DNA of 64,000 nucleotides from Dyella_A ginsengisoli (GCF_044904665.1 NZ_JADIKM010000004.1:186001-250000); one strand, 5' to 3'. Positions 37,152 through 46,517 are shown, counted from the stretch's first letter. Notes: generated from the sequence alone by a model not told the origin. Made by a program: numbers and translations.

Positions 37152-37976
37152 TCAGTGACCGTCGCTGCCGGCCTGCGCGTCCGCGTTGCCGCCGGCCTGA
37201 GCGGAGGCCGAGATGCCGCTGCGGCTGGCCGAGCCACTGGCCTGCGCGTTGCCGGAAGCCGCCGCGCCGTTGCTGCCGCCCGCGTCGGACGAACCGCCCG
37301 CACTGCCGCTGGCGTCGCCACCCACGCTGCCATCGCCCATCGCGCGGGTCTGCGAGACGGCGGACTTGGCCTTGCCCAGACCCTGCTGGCCCGCCGTGGC
37401 GGCCACGCCGGTGGCGCGATCCAGACCGTTGGACACGCGCTGACGCGCGCTGGCGGCGGTGTTGCGACCCCGCGCGGCGGCCGTGGCGGCAGTCTGCTGC
37501 GCCGTGCTGCGAATCGCGCCGACGTCGCTGCCGTTCATGGCGCTGCCGGCCACGTCTGCGCCGCCGGAAGCCATGCTGCTGGCACGACCCGAGACCGCCT
37601 GGCTGTCGATCGAGCCGGAGGCATCGATCGCACCGTTGGCTGCACCGTTGGCGCTACCGGTCGGCACGCGACTGGAGGCGCGATCGAGCGCGGCGCTGGC
37701 GGTGGACGTGCCCTTCTGCGCCGCCTGCGAGGCGTGGCTCTGCACCGCGGTCTTGGCGCGATCCAGGCCGCGGGTGGTGCGGTCGGTCACGTCGCGGGCG
37801 CGCGGGCCGACCTGATCCATGACGTGCGGGGTCGGCGCATCGAGTCGGCCGGCGAGGCCGCCGTTCAACGCACCGCCAAGCACCTGCGCATGCAGCGTGG
37901 CCGTGGAGGCCAGGGCGAGCGCGCTGGCGATCAGGGTCGAGCGAAGGGAGCTGAGCGAACGGTTCGAGAGCTTCAT
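37152..37976 (-). CDS. Secreted Ala/Gly/Ser-rich low-complexity protein
   Basis: A 274-residue protein with a signal peptide (MKLSNRSLSSLRSTLIASAL) and GGAGG before the ATG at 37976. The mature part is dominated by Ala, Ser, Gly and Asp with loose repeats such as (T/D)R(A/T)xxxxDRA and SGGADVAGSAMNGS. It has no cysteine. This composition suggests an extended or helical surface protein. It sits about 100 bases downstream of an S8 protease on the same strand, so the protease might process it; this is only positional. Confidence 0.7.
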   Translation of the reverse strand: MKLSNRSLSSLRSTLIASALALASTATLHAQVLGGALNGGLAGRLDAPTPHVMDQVGPRARDVTDRTTRGLDRAKTAVQSHASQAAQKGTSTASAALDRASSRVPTGSANGAANGAIDASGSIDSQAVSGRASSMASGGADVAGSAMNGSDVGAIRSTAQQTAATAAARGRNTAASARQRVSNGLDRATGVAATAGQQGLGKAKSAVSQTRAMGDGSVGGDASGSAGGSSDAGGSNGAAASGNAQASGSASRSGISASAQAGGNADAQAGSDGH

Positions 37977-38077
37977 GGTGGGACCTCCGGCCGGCGGGGA
38001 ATCCGCGGCTTCCAGGGTCCAGTACGCCCGGTGCCGGGGAATCCTTCCCGGCCGCTCCGGCCGTGTTGCGGAGCGGT

Positions 38078-39334
38078 TCAGTCTTGCGGCACGAGCAGGC
38101 CGTAGCCGTAGCGCGTGTCGCGCCCCGGGCGGCCGAGGTCGATTGCCTCGCCGGCGAGCTGCCGCATCACGTCGGCGGCGGCACCGGGATGGGGCGCAGG
38201 CAGCTGGCGGGCGGCGCGCCGGGCCACGATGGGCGAGGCGAACGAGGTGCCGCGCAGCGCATCGTGGCCGTCGCCCACCACGCCCAGCGCGCAGAAAGCC
38301 ACCTGCGGGCCGGCGCCGGATTCGGGCAGCGCGTGTCGCCGGCCATCCACGCCGCTGACGCCGATCACCCCGGCGTACGAGGCCGGGTACAGCGGCGGCG
38401 CAGCCGGCCCCTCGTTGCCGACGGCGGCCACCAGCACGTGGCCGCGATCGATCATCGCCTGCACTGCGCGGGCCAGTAGCGGGTTGTCCGGTCCGACCAG
38501 GCTGATGTTGACCACCGGCACGTGCTGGCGATCCATCCACGCCAGCGCGTCGATCAGGGTGGAGGTGGCGCCGCCGACGGCGTCACCGCACCACAGGTCG
38601 GCGGCGTACAACTGGTCGGTGTCGCCGGCCACCAGGCGCGAGGCGACTACCGTGCCGTGGCGCGAGGCAGTCGGTCGGGCGCAGCCGTGTGTGACGAGCC
38701 GGGCGTGCGCCAGCGACGGATCGCTGCCGTCCACGCCACCGTCGATGAGGCCGATGCGCACGCCGCCGCTTTGCGTCGCTGCGGTGTTCGTGGCGGCCGT
38801 CGACGTTGCGCTTGCCGGCGTCGATGCGGCCGGCAGATAGAGATGCTGGTAGGTGAAGGCCGCGCCCGGCGCGTGTTGCTGCAAGGCGCGCAGCGCCTGC
38901 GCTTCGTCGCGACGGCGCGTGTCGCGCACGATCGCCACGCCCAGGCCGAGGCTGTCCGCGTCGGACGGCGTGCGCTCGATGGTGAATCCCTCGTGCTGCA
39001 GGTCGGCCATCTGCGCATCGGTCAATCCGGTGGCGAGAAATTCGCCGCGCAGCACCGGGTCGCCGTGCGGGTCCAGCGTCACCCGCTGCGATGGGTCGCG
39101 CAGCAGCGCGCGGATCTGCAGCGTGCGCGGAATGCTGGCGGTGGCGCGCAGCAGCTCGTCGATTCGCGGTGTCTGCACGCGTGCGGCCACGTCGATATTT
39201 GCCGGCAGGCGCACCGGAAGGGCGGGCGGCTCCGGCAGCGGGTGGCCACCGAGCAGTTGCGCACGTGCGCCCGTTGTCGCGGCCAGCGCAGCGCAGGCCA
39301 TGAAGCACAGGCAGGTAAGGCGCGAGCGTGGCAT
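38078..39334 (-). CDS. Secreted S8 (subtilisin-like) serine peptidase
   Basis: A 418-residue protein with signal peptide MPRSRLTCLCFMACAALAAT. The catalytic triad is complete: Asp198 in IGLIDGGVDG, His226 in SRHGTVV and Ser364 in RGTSFASP; the oxyanion Asn307 is in AVGNEGP. A long N-terminal region (about 30-190) probably acts as a propeptide. The gene is divergent from the ECF sigma gene at 39442, a pairing found in Xanthomonadales, where the sigma factor may control the protease. Confidence 0.92.
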   Translation of the reverse strand: MPRSRLTCLCFMACAALAATTGARAQLLGGHPLPEPPALPVRLPANIDVAARVQTPRIDELLRATASIPRTLQIRALLRDPSQRVTLDPHGDPVLRGEFLATGLTDAQMADLQHEGFTIERTPSDADSLGLGVAIVRDTRRRDEAQALRALQQHAPGAAFTYQHLYLPAASTPASATSTAATNTAATQSGGVRIGLIDGGVDGSDPSLAHARLVTHGCARPTASRHGTVVASRLVAGDTDQLYAADLWCGDAVGGATSTLIDALAWMDRQHVPVVNISLVGPDNPLLARAVQAMIDRGHVLVAAVGNEGPAAPPLYPASYAGVIGVSGVDGRRHALPESGAGPQVAFCALGVVGDGHDALRGTSFASPIVARRAARQLPAPHPGAAADVMRQLAGEAIDLGRPGRDTRYGYGLLVPQD

Positions 39335-39441
39335 GGAGAGATCCGGCAGCCGAGTGCGGCGCGGATGCTAGCATCCGCAGGATTTACCCTCCCGCACCGC
39401 GCGGTGGCAGGGCATGGAAGGATTGGCCGCTCTCGAACGTC

Positions 39442-39948
39442 ATGTCATCAGATACCCGTGATTCCCAACAGGCGGTGCGTGATGGACTGCTCGCAATCCT
39501 GCCGCGGCTGCGGCGACTGGCCCGGGCGCTGGCCGGGCATGTCGACGACGCCGACGATCTGGTGCAGCTGGTGCTGGAGCGTGCCTTGAGCCGCGCCGAC
39601 CAGTGGCGTCCGGACGGCGCGCTGGACAAGTGGGTGTTCGCGATCGCGCGCAACGCCTGGCGCGACGAGCTGCGCTCGCGCGGCCGCGCGCAGGCCGTGT
39701 TTCTGCCGGAGGAAGCGGGTATGGCGATCATGGACGACAGCATCGCTCCCCCGGTTGAGCAACTCGCCGTGGCCGCCGCCATGGCGGCGCTGCCGCCGGA
39801 ACATCGCGAAGTGGTCGCCCTGGTGCTGGTGGAAGGGCTGTCCTACGCCGAGGCCGCCGAGCTGCTCGACGTGCCGGTCGGCACCGTCACCAGCCGTTTG
39901 GCGCGCGCCCGTGCCGCACTGCAAGACCAGCTTGGACCCGAGGCATGA
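39442..39948 (+). CDS. ECF-type RNA polymerase sigma factor
   Basis: A 168-residue sigma-70 family protein with the two ECF domains: region 2 (DDADDLVQLVLERALSRADQ, WVFAIARNAWRDELRSRGRA) and region 4 (LPPEHREVVALVLVEGLSYAEA then LLDVPVGTVTSRLARARAAL). Region 3 is absent as expected. Its last codon overlaps the first of the anti-sigma gene (ATGA), a sign of translational coupling. The neighbouring S8 protease gene is the obvious candidate target. Confidence 0.93.
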   Translation: MSSDTRDSQQAVRDGLLAILPRLRRLARALAGHVDDADDLVQLVLERALSRADQWRPDGALDKWVFAIARNAWRDELRSRGRAQAVFLPEEAGMAIMDDSIAPPVEQLAVAAAMAALPPEHREVVALVLVEGLSYAEAAELLDVPVGTVTSRLARARAALQDQLGPEA

Positions 39949-40667
39949 ACCCGATCGACGACCACACCCTGCAGGCCTACGTGGACGGCCAGCTCGACGC
40001 CGAAGCCACCGCGCGCATCGACGCATTGCTGGCGACCGATCCGCTGCTCGCTGCGCGCGTGCAGCGCGAGCGCGCGCTGCGTGCCGCGCTGCGCGGGGCC
40101 TTCGATCCGGTGCTGGACGAGCCGATCCCTGCGCGGTTGGCGGCGCTGCTGCAGGCGCCGGCGGCCGAAGCGTCTCTGGCCTCGGTGACCGCGCTGCCTG
40201 CGCGACGCCCGCGCCGCTGGATGATGCCCGCGCTGGCGATGGCCGCCTCGATCGCCGCGCTCGCGGTGCTGCTGTGGCAGTCCTCGGCGCATGACCTGGT
40301 GCGCCTGCGCGATGGCGAAACGTTTGCCGGCGGCGCGCTGTCGCGCGCGCTGGACGATCAGCTCGCCAGCGCCCCCGAGCCCGGCGCGCCGATCACGGTC
40401 GGCCTCACCTTCCGCGCGGCGGATGGCCATATTTGCCGCAGCTTCGTGCGGCACGCCGCGCCGGCGCGGGCCGGGCTGGCCTGCCATGCCGAACAGGGCT
40501 GGCAGGTGCCGGTGGTGGTGCCGGTGGGCGCGCCGGCCGAGGGCGACATGCGCCAGGCTGCCAGCGTGCTGCCGCCGGCCGTGCAGCAGGCGATCGACGC
40601 GCGCCTGCAGGGCGAGGTGTTCGATGCGAGCCAGGAGCGCGCTGCGCGCGACGCGGGCTGGCGCTGA
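39945..40667 (+). CDS. Transmembrane anti-sigma factor
   Basis: A 240-residue protein coupled to the ECF sigma gene by a 4-base overlap. The N-terminal helical part (HTLQAYVDGQLDAEATARID) has the form of zinc-less anti-sigma domains. One membrane helix (MMPALAMAASIAALAVLL) is followed by a periplasmic part with two cysteines (HICRSFV, GLACHAEQG). It should hold the sigma factor inactive until an envelope signal. The signal is unknown. Confidence 0.85.
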   Translation: MNPIDDHTLQAYVDGQLDAEATARIDALLATDPLLAARVQRERALRAALRGAFDPVLDEPIPARLAALLQAPAAEASLASVTALPARRPRRWMMPALAMAASIAALAVLLWQSSAHDLVRLRDGETFAGGALSRALDDQLASAPEPGAPITVGLTFRAADGHICRSFVRHAAPARAGLACHAEQGWQVPVVVPVGAPAEGDMRQAASVLPPAVQQAIDARLQGEVFDASQERAARDAGWR

Positions 40668-40747
40668 CGGCGCCCGGTGGGCCCGGATGCCCGGCCGCGG
40701 CGGGCTGCGAATCGTGTAGGCTGCGGCGCCACAAAGAGGGGTCGCAC

Positions 40748-41425
40748 ATGCATCTGGAATTGCCCAAGGTCCGGCTTGAATCGCTCAAGGATTTCGCCAA
40801 GCATTACCTGATGATCGTGTTGTCGATCCTCACCGCGCTCGGGCTCGAAGCGTGGATCGAGCACGTGCATCACACCGAGGCGGCGGAGGTGGCAGAGGCT
40901 CGGATGAACCGTGAGCTGCGCGCCGATCTGGACGACATCGATCAATCGCTGTCGAAGAATCGGGGCGCGCTGGCCAAGCTGCTCGAACTGGAGAAGCGGG
41001 TGCGCGCCGACGTTGCGGCGGGCCAGACCGAGGCGCAGGTGAATGCGGACATCCACGCGCATCGCGAGCTGTTCGCGCTCAACCTCAATTTCCCCACCCT
41101 GGCCACCGATGCCTGGGACGTGGCGGTGGCCAACCAGTCGGTCGGCTGGATCGACGCGCCCACGCTGCAGCGTTACTCCTCGGCGTATTCGTCGGTGCGC
41201 GAGCTGGCCTCATGGATCCAGCACGATGCCGTGCTGCTGTTCAACGGCCCGCGCATGGTCGACTACCTCACCGATCTGCAACTGGGCAATCCGGTGGTGC
41301 CGCGGGAATTTTTGTACGAGGTGCGCCAGATGATCACCACCATCAACTCCACCCAGGGCGAGCTGGGCAGCCTGCACGACGAGCTGCACAAGGATCTCGG
41401 CCTGCCGCCCGCCCCGGCCGGTTGA
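40748..41425 (+). CDS. Membrane-anchored protein of unknown function
   Basis: A 225-residue protein with one N-terminal membrane helix (YLMIVLSILTALGLEAW) followed by a largely helical, coiled-coil-rich part (EAEVAEARMNRELRADLDD-like, LAKLLELEKRVRADVAAGQ). AGAGGGG precedes the ATG. It follows the sigma/anti-sigma pair by 80 bases and could belong to the same transcript. No family was recognised. Confidence 0.7.
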   Translation: MHLELPKVRLESLKDFAKHYLMIVLSILTALGLEAWIEHVHHTEAAEVAEARMNRELRADLDDIDQSLSKNRGALAKLLELEKRVRADVAAGQTEAQVNADIHAHRELFALNLNFPTLATDAWDVAVANQSVGWIDAPTLQRYSSAYSSVRELASWIQHDAVLLFNGPRMVDYLTDLQLGNPVVPREFLYEVRQMITTINSTQGELGSLHDELHKDLGLPPAPAG

Positions 41426-41440
41426 TCCGCCGCGCCGACT

Positions 41441-42337
41441 TCAGCGCCGCGTGGCGAGCACGCCATCGAGCGCGAGCTGCGCCTTGAAGCCGGCTTTTTC
41501 CAGCCGCTTCGCCACCTCGCGCGGCACGTCGCGACCGCTGGTGAGCCTGTTCGGACTGCCGGTGTAGTGGAACAGCCGGCCGCCCCGGCGCAGCACGCGG
41601 GCGAGCTGGTCGTAGAACGCCTGCGAGTACAGCTCGCCGGCGATGCCGAAGCGCGGCGGATCATGCAGCAGGGCATCCACCGACGCGTCGGCGATCTGCG
41701 CGATCGCTTCGGACACGTCGGCATGGGCGAGCTGCAGGCGACCACCGTGCTCCGGCGCCTCCGGATCGGGCGACCACGGATTGAGCGTGCGCAGCCACAG
41801 CACGTCGTCGTTCTTCTCGAACGACTGGATGCGCGCCGCGCCCGCGTCCAGGCAGCAGGCGGCGAAGTAGCCCAGGCCGCCGCAGGTGTCGAGCACGGAT
41901 TTTCCGCGCGGCTCGATCAGCGCCACCTTGCGGCGTGCGTCCTCGAACGGCGATTCCTTCGCGGTGGGCAGCATCTTGATGCCGTCGATCTCGAAGGTCG
42001 GCGCGCCCCACTCGGTGGGCACCAGCTTGATCAGCGAGCCGGAGAAGCGCGCCACCGGCGCGAATTCCTCGCCGTCCCACCAGTAGACCGTGCGCTCCTT
42101 GAGCTTGCCGGGGTACGGGTAGCGCTGGCCGCGCCACTGCCAGGTGTCGGTGTCGAGCGCGGCCTCGGCAGTGGCGCGGCCCAGATCCAGCGAGCCCTGC
42201 CATGCGGCGTCGCCGCGCATGGCGGCGTCAAGCAGAGCCGCGCCGGTGTCGCGGGTGAGCAGGGGGCCGGTGTAGTGCGCCAAGGAAAGCTCCGGAGCCG
42301 CTGCGTCGGCCGGTGGTGATGCGGGAAGGGCCGGCAT
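41441..42337 (-). CDS. Class I SAM-dependent methyltransferase
   Basis: A 298-residue protein with a C-terminal Rossmann-type domain: SVLDTCGGLGYFAACCLDAG (motif I), FEKNDDVL (motif II), LLHDPPRFG (motif IV, the DPPR form seen in rRNA methyltransferases) and LRRGGRLFHYTG. The N-terminal ~130 residues resemble a PUA/OB-like domain. It is probably an RNA or small-molecule methyltransferase of the SPOUT-unrelated, DPPY-like group. The start at 42337 is a guess from the upstream GGGG and family length. Confidence 0.8.
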   Translation of the reverse strand: MPALPASPPADAAAPELSLAHYTGPLLTRDTGAALLDAAMRGDAAWQGSLDLGRATAEAALDTDTWQWRGQRYPYPGKLKERTVYWWDGEEFAPVARFSGSLIKLVPTEWGAPTFEIDGIKMLPTAKESPFEDARRKVALIEPRGKSVLDTCGGLGYFAACCLDAGAARIQSFEKNDDVLWLRTLNPWSPDPEAPEHGGRLQLAHADVSEAIAQIADASVDALLHDPPRFGIAGELYSQAFYDQLARVLRRGGRLFHYTGSPNRLTSGRDVPREVAKRLEKAGFKAQLALDGVLATRR

Positions 42338-42414
42338 ATTACCCCACGCCTTAGTGCTGGCCTGTGCGCGTGCGATGCAGCATGCGCCCGCTCCATACCT
42401 CGTCGTACGCTCGC

Positions 42415-44256
42415 ATGTCTGCCTTTCCGGATGCACCGCGCGCAATGACCAACGCTCCCTTTCCGCGCCTGCGCGCCATCCGCGGCCCCGGCCTGCGCCG
42501 CGCGCTGATCGGCGGCGCGCACCGCGTGATCGCCCATCGCGATGGGCTCAACCGCATCAACGTGTTCCCCGTCGCCGACGGCGACACCGGCAACAACCTG
42601 GCTTTCACCATGGGCAGCGTGCTGAGCGGCGCGTTGAGTCGACGCGCCGGCAGTGTGGGCGAACTGCTGCGGCAGGTGGGCGAGGATGCGGTGGACGGCG
42701 GGCGCGGCAATTCCGGCGCGATCCTGGCGCAGTTCCTCACCGGGGTCGGGGCCGGCTTAGGCGACCGCATCGCGGTGGCTCCGGCGCAGCTCGCGCGTGC
42801 GGTGCAGGCCGGCGCGAGGGCGGCCCGCGAGGCGGTGGCCGATCCGCGCGAGGGCACCATGCTCAGCGTGATCGCCGCGTTCGCCGAGTCACTTGAGGCG
42901 CGCGAGGACGTGCGCGATTTGCCCGCCTGGTTCGGCGCGGCGCTGGAAGGCACGCGCCGCGCGCTGGCCAGGACACCCCAGCAATTGCCGGTACTGCTAA
43001 AGGCCGGCGTGGTGGATGCGGGCGCACAGGGCTTTCTGCATCTGCTCGAAGGCATCGGCGCGGTGATCGGCGGCGAGGCGGTGCCGATGCATAACCCCGT
43101 ACCCGAGCTCGATGCGCTGCAAGCCCACGGCCATGACGAGCTGATGACCGACGCCGACCCCGCGCATCGCTGGTGCAGCGAGTGCCTGGTGAGCGGCGAA
43201 GGCCTGCATCCGGCGGCGCTGCGCGAAGCGGTTACCGCGATGGGTGCCTCCTGCGTGGTGGTGGCCGGTTCCAGCACGCGCATGCGGCTGCATGCGCACG
43301 TGGCCGCACCGCAGGAGCTGTTCGAAGTGGCCTCACGCTTCGGCCGGGTTGAGTCGACCAAGGCCGACGACATGCACGCTCAGGCCCGCACGGCGGAGGA
43401 CGCCAGCGCAGTGGCGATTGTCACCGACAGCTCGGCCGACCTGCCCGACGGCGTGGCCGAGGCGCTGCACCTGCACGTGGTGCCGCTGCGGCTCAACTTC
43501 GGCGAGCAGGATTATCTGGACAAGGTGGGCATGACGCCGGCGCAGTTCTACGCGCGGCTGCGCGAGAGCGACGTCTTGCCGCGCACCAGCCAGCCGGCGC
43601 CGGGCGACTTCCGCCGGCAGTTCGAGTTCCTGCTCGCGCACCATCCGGCGGTGGTTTACGTGGGCGTGGCGCGAGCGGTGTCCGGCACGATCCAGTCCGC
43701 CGAGTCGGCTGCGCAGCGCGGCGATGCGGCGCGCACCTTCATCGTCGACAGCGCCAACGCCGCCGGAGGCCAGGCGCTGCTGGCGATCGCCGCGGCGGAA
43801 TTGGCGCGGCGCGGTGTCGACGCGGCCACCATCGTGGCGAAGCTCGACGCGCTGCGCCCGCGCACGCTCACCTGGGCGCTCACGCGCGACCTCACCATGG
43901 CCGTGCGCGGCGGTCGTCTCCCCGCCTGGAGCAAGACCGTGGTGGAGCTGCTCGGCCTGGTGCCGATCGCCAAGGTCAAACCCAGCGGCAAGCTGGGCGT
44001 GGTCGGTGGATTGTTCGGAAGCGCGCGAGTGATCGAGCGTTTCGCCCGCTACGTGGCGCGGCGGCTGCCGGACGGCGAGCGCTGGCGGCTGATCGTCGGC
44101 CACTGCGATGCGGCGGGCGAGGGCGCGGCGCTGCTCGACGCCTTGCGTGTGCAGGTGCCGTGTCACGAGTCGTGGCTGGTGGAGACCGGGCCGGCGATCG
44201 GCGCGCACGCGGGGCCGGGCACGCTGGTGGTGAGCCTGCAGCCGGTGGAGGGCTGA
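42415..44256 (+). CDS. DAK2-DegV fusion (putative one-chain fatty acid kinase)
   Basis: A 613-residue fusion. Residues about 20-210 form a DhaL/DAK2 ATP-binding domain (INVFPVADGDTGNNLAF, DGGRGNSGAILAQFL), as in FakA. A middle domain follows (EECLVSGEG-like, SSTRMRLHAHV). From about residue 332 a DegV/FakB fatty-acid-binding domain begins (VAIVTDSSADLPDGVAEA, TSQPAPGDFRRQFEF, ARAVSGTIQSAESAAQRG). In Gram-positives FakA and FakB are separate and together make acyl-phosphate. Here both are in one chain, 3 bp before plsY. The start at 42415 lacks a clear ribosome-binding site; an ATG at 42445 is possible. Confidence 0.85.
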   Translation: MSAFPDAPRAMTNAPFPRLRAIRGPGLRRALIGGAHRVIAHRDGLNRINVFPVADGDTGNNLAFTMGSVLSGALSRRAGSVGELLRQVGEDAVDGGRGNSGAILAQFLTGVGAGLGDRIAVAPAQLARAVQAGARAAREAVADPREGTMLSVIAAFAESLEAREDVRDLPAWFGAALEGTRRALARTPQQLPVLLKAGVVDAGAQGFLHLLEGIGAVIGGEAVPMHNPVPELDALQAHGHDELMTDADPAHRWCSECLVSGEGLHPAALREAVTAMGASCVVVAGSSTRMRLHAHVAAPQELFEVASRFGRVESTKADDMHAQARTAEDASAVAIVTDSSADLPDGVAEALHLHVVPLRLNFGEQDYLDKVGMTPAQFYARLRESDVLPRTSQPAPGDFRRQFEFLLAHHPAVVYVGVARAVSGTIQSAESAAQRGDAARTFIVDSANAAGGQALLAIAAAELARRGVDAATIVAKLDALRPRTLTWALTRDLTMAVRGGRLPAWSKTVVELLGLVPIAKVKPSGKLGVVGGLFGSARVIERFARYVARRLPDGERWRLIVGHCDAAGEGAALLDALRVQVPCHESWLVETGPAIGAHAGPGTLVVSLQPVEG

Positions 44257-44259
44257 GTT

Positions 44260-44901
44260 ATGGCGCTCCCCGCTCCCGTCCTCATCGTTGCCTTGCTCGC
44301 GTTCGCCTACCTGCTCGGTTCGCTGTCCGGCAGCCTGCTGCTGGGCAAGCTGCGCGGCGTGGATATCCGCACCCAGGGCAGCGGCAACGCCGGCGGCACC
44401 AACGCGCTGCGCACGCAGGGCTGGCGTTTCGCGCTGGGCACCGTGCTGATCGACATCGGCAAGGGCGCGCTGGCGACCGCGCTGGCGGCGCACTGGATGC
44501 CGGCCAGCGCACACGCATGGGGCGCGTATGCCGCGGCGCTCGCCGCCGTGATCGGCCACGTCTGGCCGGTCTTCCACGGCTTCCGCGGCGGCAAGGGCGC
44601 AGCCACCCTGGTCGGTGCGCTCGCCGTGGCATGGCCCGGCGCGCTGCCGGTGATTCTCGGCGTGTGGCTGCTGTGCCTGCTGGCCACTGGCTACGTGGGG
44701 CTGTCCACCGTGCTCGCCGCAGTCAGCCTGTTCGTACTGGCGCTGCTCGTCCAAGCCGACATCGCCCGACTGGCCTTCGCGCTGGCGATTGCCGCGCTCA
44801 TCCCCTGGACCCATCGCAGCAATCTCGCGCGCCTGCGCGCCGGCACCGAGTCGCGCTTCGAACGGGTGCGCTTGCTCGGGCGGCTGTTCGTGAAGCGGTA
44901 G
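44260..44901 (+). CDS. plsY: Glycerol-3-phosphate acyltransferase PlsY
   Basis: A 213-residue integral membrane protein with five to six helices. The PlsY motifs are present: SGSLLLGKLRGVDIRTQGSG (motif 1), GHVWPVFHGFRGGKGAAT (motif 2) and PWTHRSNLARLRAGTESRFE (motif 3). PlsY uses acyl-phosphate to acylate glycerol-3-phosphate, the first step of phospholipid synthesis. It follows the DAK2-DegV gene by 3 bp, so the two are probably cotranscribed. Together they could route free fatty acids into lipid. Confidence 0.93.
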   Translation: MALPAPVLIVALLAFAYLLGSLSGSLLLGKLRGVDIRTQGSGNAGGTNALRTQGWRFALGTVLIDIGKGALATALAAHWMPASAHAWGAYAAALAAVIGHVWPVFHGFRGGKGAATLVGALAVAWPGALPVILGVWLLCLLATGYVGLSTVLAAVSLFVLALLVQADIARLAFALAIAALIPWTHRSNLARLRAGTESRFERVRLLGRLFVKR

Positions 44902-44993
44902 TTCCTTCGTGCCACCACTTGCATCCAAGCTGTTCATGGCGGGCGGGCGGACGGTGCGCGGCGGGATTGCATCATGGATGGAGGAACATGCTG

Positions 44994-45797
44994 ATGAACC
45001 GTTTGAACTGTTTTCTCATGGGTATTGCTTTCAGTGCGATGACCCCGTTGGTCGCTGTGGGCGGCGCGGAAATCACCGTCAGAGCCAACCCATTATTCGA
45101 TCCGATGACGGCCATGCAGGCGGCGATGGGCGCGCTCGCACCGACGTTATCGGGTGATGCCTCGATCGGGGCAGTCGAGTTCGACCCCGTCCGGAGCGAG
45201 TGGCATTTCACCGTCGATCGCCCGGCCGCCAAGCTGCTGCCGCACGCGCTGGTGACGCTGGAAGAGCGCACCGGCAGGGTATGTGCGCGTGATCGCGAAG
45301 CCGCCCGCGGCGCTTGTGCGATCCGCGGCGATGTCAGTGCATCGCTGGATAACCTGCGCAGGCAGCGCGTGGCCATGTCGAAGGCCTTGGCCCATCCACC
45401 GCCGGACCTGCAAGGGGTGATGGGTGCGCTCATCCGCTACCAGGCGCTGAATTCCAGGGGCTACCTCCACCAGAACCGGATGCCCGTCTACGTCAGCATG
45501 AGCTGGCCGGACAATCGCCCACCGCTGGACCTCTCACCCGACGAGATAGGCAAGCTGGGCGATGTGGGCATGCCGCTCCACCCAGGCAGCGCGTTGCCGA
45601 AACACGATCCACGCGCGGTCGATCTCGGGGTGATGGCCATGAGCGTCGGCTTGCCGGTGCGCCGCGCCGATGGTGACTACGATGTGCAGTATGGGGCGGT
45701 CTGCGGGAGCCTCTGTGGCTCATGGTGGTCTGCCGTCCTGCATCATGATGCCACGGGATGGCACGTGGTTTCGACGCAGATGAATGCGATCTCCTGA
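44994..45797 (+). CDS. Secreted protein of unknown function
   Basis: A 267-residue protein with a signal peptide (MNRLNCFLMGIAFSAMTPLV). GGAGG is 9 bases before the ATG at 44994 and only 3 bases before the in-frame ATG at 44988, so the later start is preferred. The body has a beta-rich TonB/cystatin-like start (EWHFTVDRPAAKLLPHALVT) with two cysteine pairs (VCARDREAARGAC, AVCGSLCGSWW). Function is not recognised. Confidence 0.7.
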   Translation: MNRLNCFLMGIAFSAMTPLVAVGGAEITVRANPLFDPMTAMQAAMGALAPTLSGDASIGAVEFDPVRSEWHFTVDRPAAKLLPHALVTLEERTGRVCARDREAARGACAIRGDVSASLDNLRRQRVAMSKALAHPPPDLQGVMGALIRYQALNSRGYLHQNRMPVYVSMSWPDNRPPLDLSPDEIGKLGDVGMPLHPGSALPKHDPRAVDLGVMAMSVGLPVRRADGDYDVQYGAVCGSLCGSWWSAVLHHDATGWHVVSTQMNAIS

Positions 45798-46052
45798 GGT
45801 TCCCGTGGAGCGTCACGCAGAACAGGCACGGGCGACGGAGGCGCTGCGCGCAAGGCATCCCGAGGCTGGCTAGCGCCGGATGGCGCTGTGCACCTGGCGG
45901 GCGGTGACGGGGCGGGATGCGACCGGCACGCCGCGTGTCGGTGGGCCGCTGTATGCGCGCGCATGCAGCGAAAGCAGCTTCTTCAACGCGGATCGCCGTG
46001 CCCGTCCGCGCCCCAGCCCGGGGGCGGAGGCGATGGCGCGCGCTCTGGCAGG
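45798..46052. other. Intergenic region between convergent genes
   Basis: The two flanking genes converge here. No clear gene or T-rich terminator is visible. Open frames run through it on both strands but without support. Confidence 0.35.
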
Positions 46053-46517
46053 TCAGCCTTTGCGAAGCAGCATCGGCGCATCGAGCCGGCGCATCGCCGC
46101 CAGCGTGTGCACCAGTTCGCGATAACTGGCGGCAAGCTGCTCGTAGAGCGTGGCGGTGGCGCGGCGACCGGCGTCGGCCACGCCCTGGTAGGCGGCGCGG
46201 CCGATGTCGATGTAGTAGCCCACGTTCACGCGGCGGCGTTCGGCCACGTCGGGAAACAGGCCGGCGACCAGCAGGCAGCGGTCGCCGACGTCGCGCAGCG
46301 CATCTCCGCGCGCGGTGCCGGCCAGTTCGAGGGCGTCCAGCCAGTCCACGCCGTGGGTGTGGGCGAGCAGCTGCGCGTCGCGCTGGAAGCGCAGCAGCAC
46401 GAAGACGAGGTAGCTCTCGCGCGTGTCGTCCAGCGGATGGCCGGCCCGCTCGCCGGCCTCGTGCACCAGCGCCTGCCACAGCTGCACGGGCGTGCCGTGC
46501 TGAAATCTGTCGATCAT
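46053..46517 (-). CDS. Conserved hypothetical protein of Xanthomonadales type
   Basis: A 154-residue helical protein starting MIDRFQHGTPVQLWQALVHE. Features are ESYLVFVLLRFQRDAQLLAH, a DVGDRCLLVAGLFPDVAERR stretch and GYYIDIGRAAYQGVA. AGGGGG lies upstream of the ATG at 46517. It looks like a small helical-bundle protein often found alone in this family. The role is unknown. The upstream DUF885 gene is separated from it by a terminator. Confidence 0.65.
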   Translation of the reverse strand: MIDRFQHGTPVQLWQALVHEAGERAGHPLDDTRESYLVFVLLRFQRDAQLLAHTHGVDWLDALELAGTARGDALRDVGDRCLLVAGLFPDVAERRRVNVGYYIDIGRAAYQGVADAGRRATATLYEQLAASYRELVHTLAAMRRLDAPMLLRKG

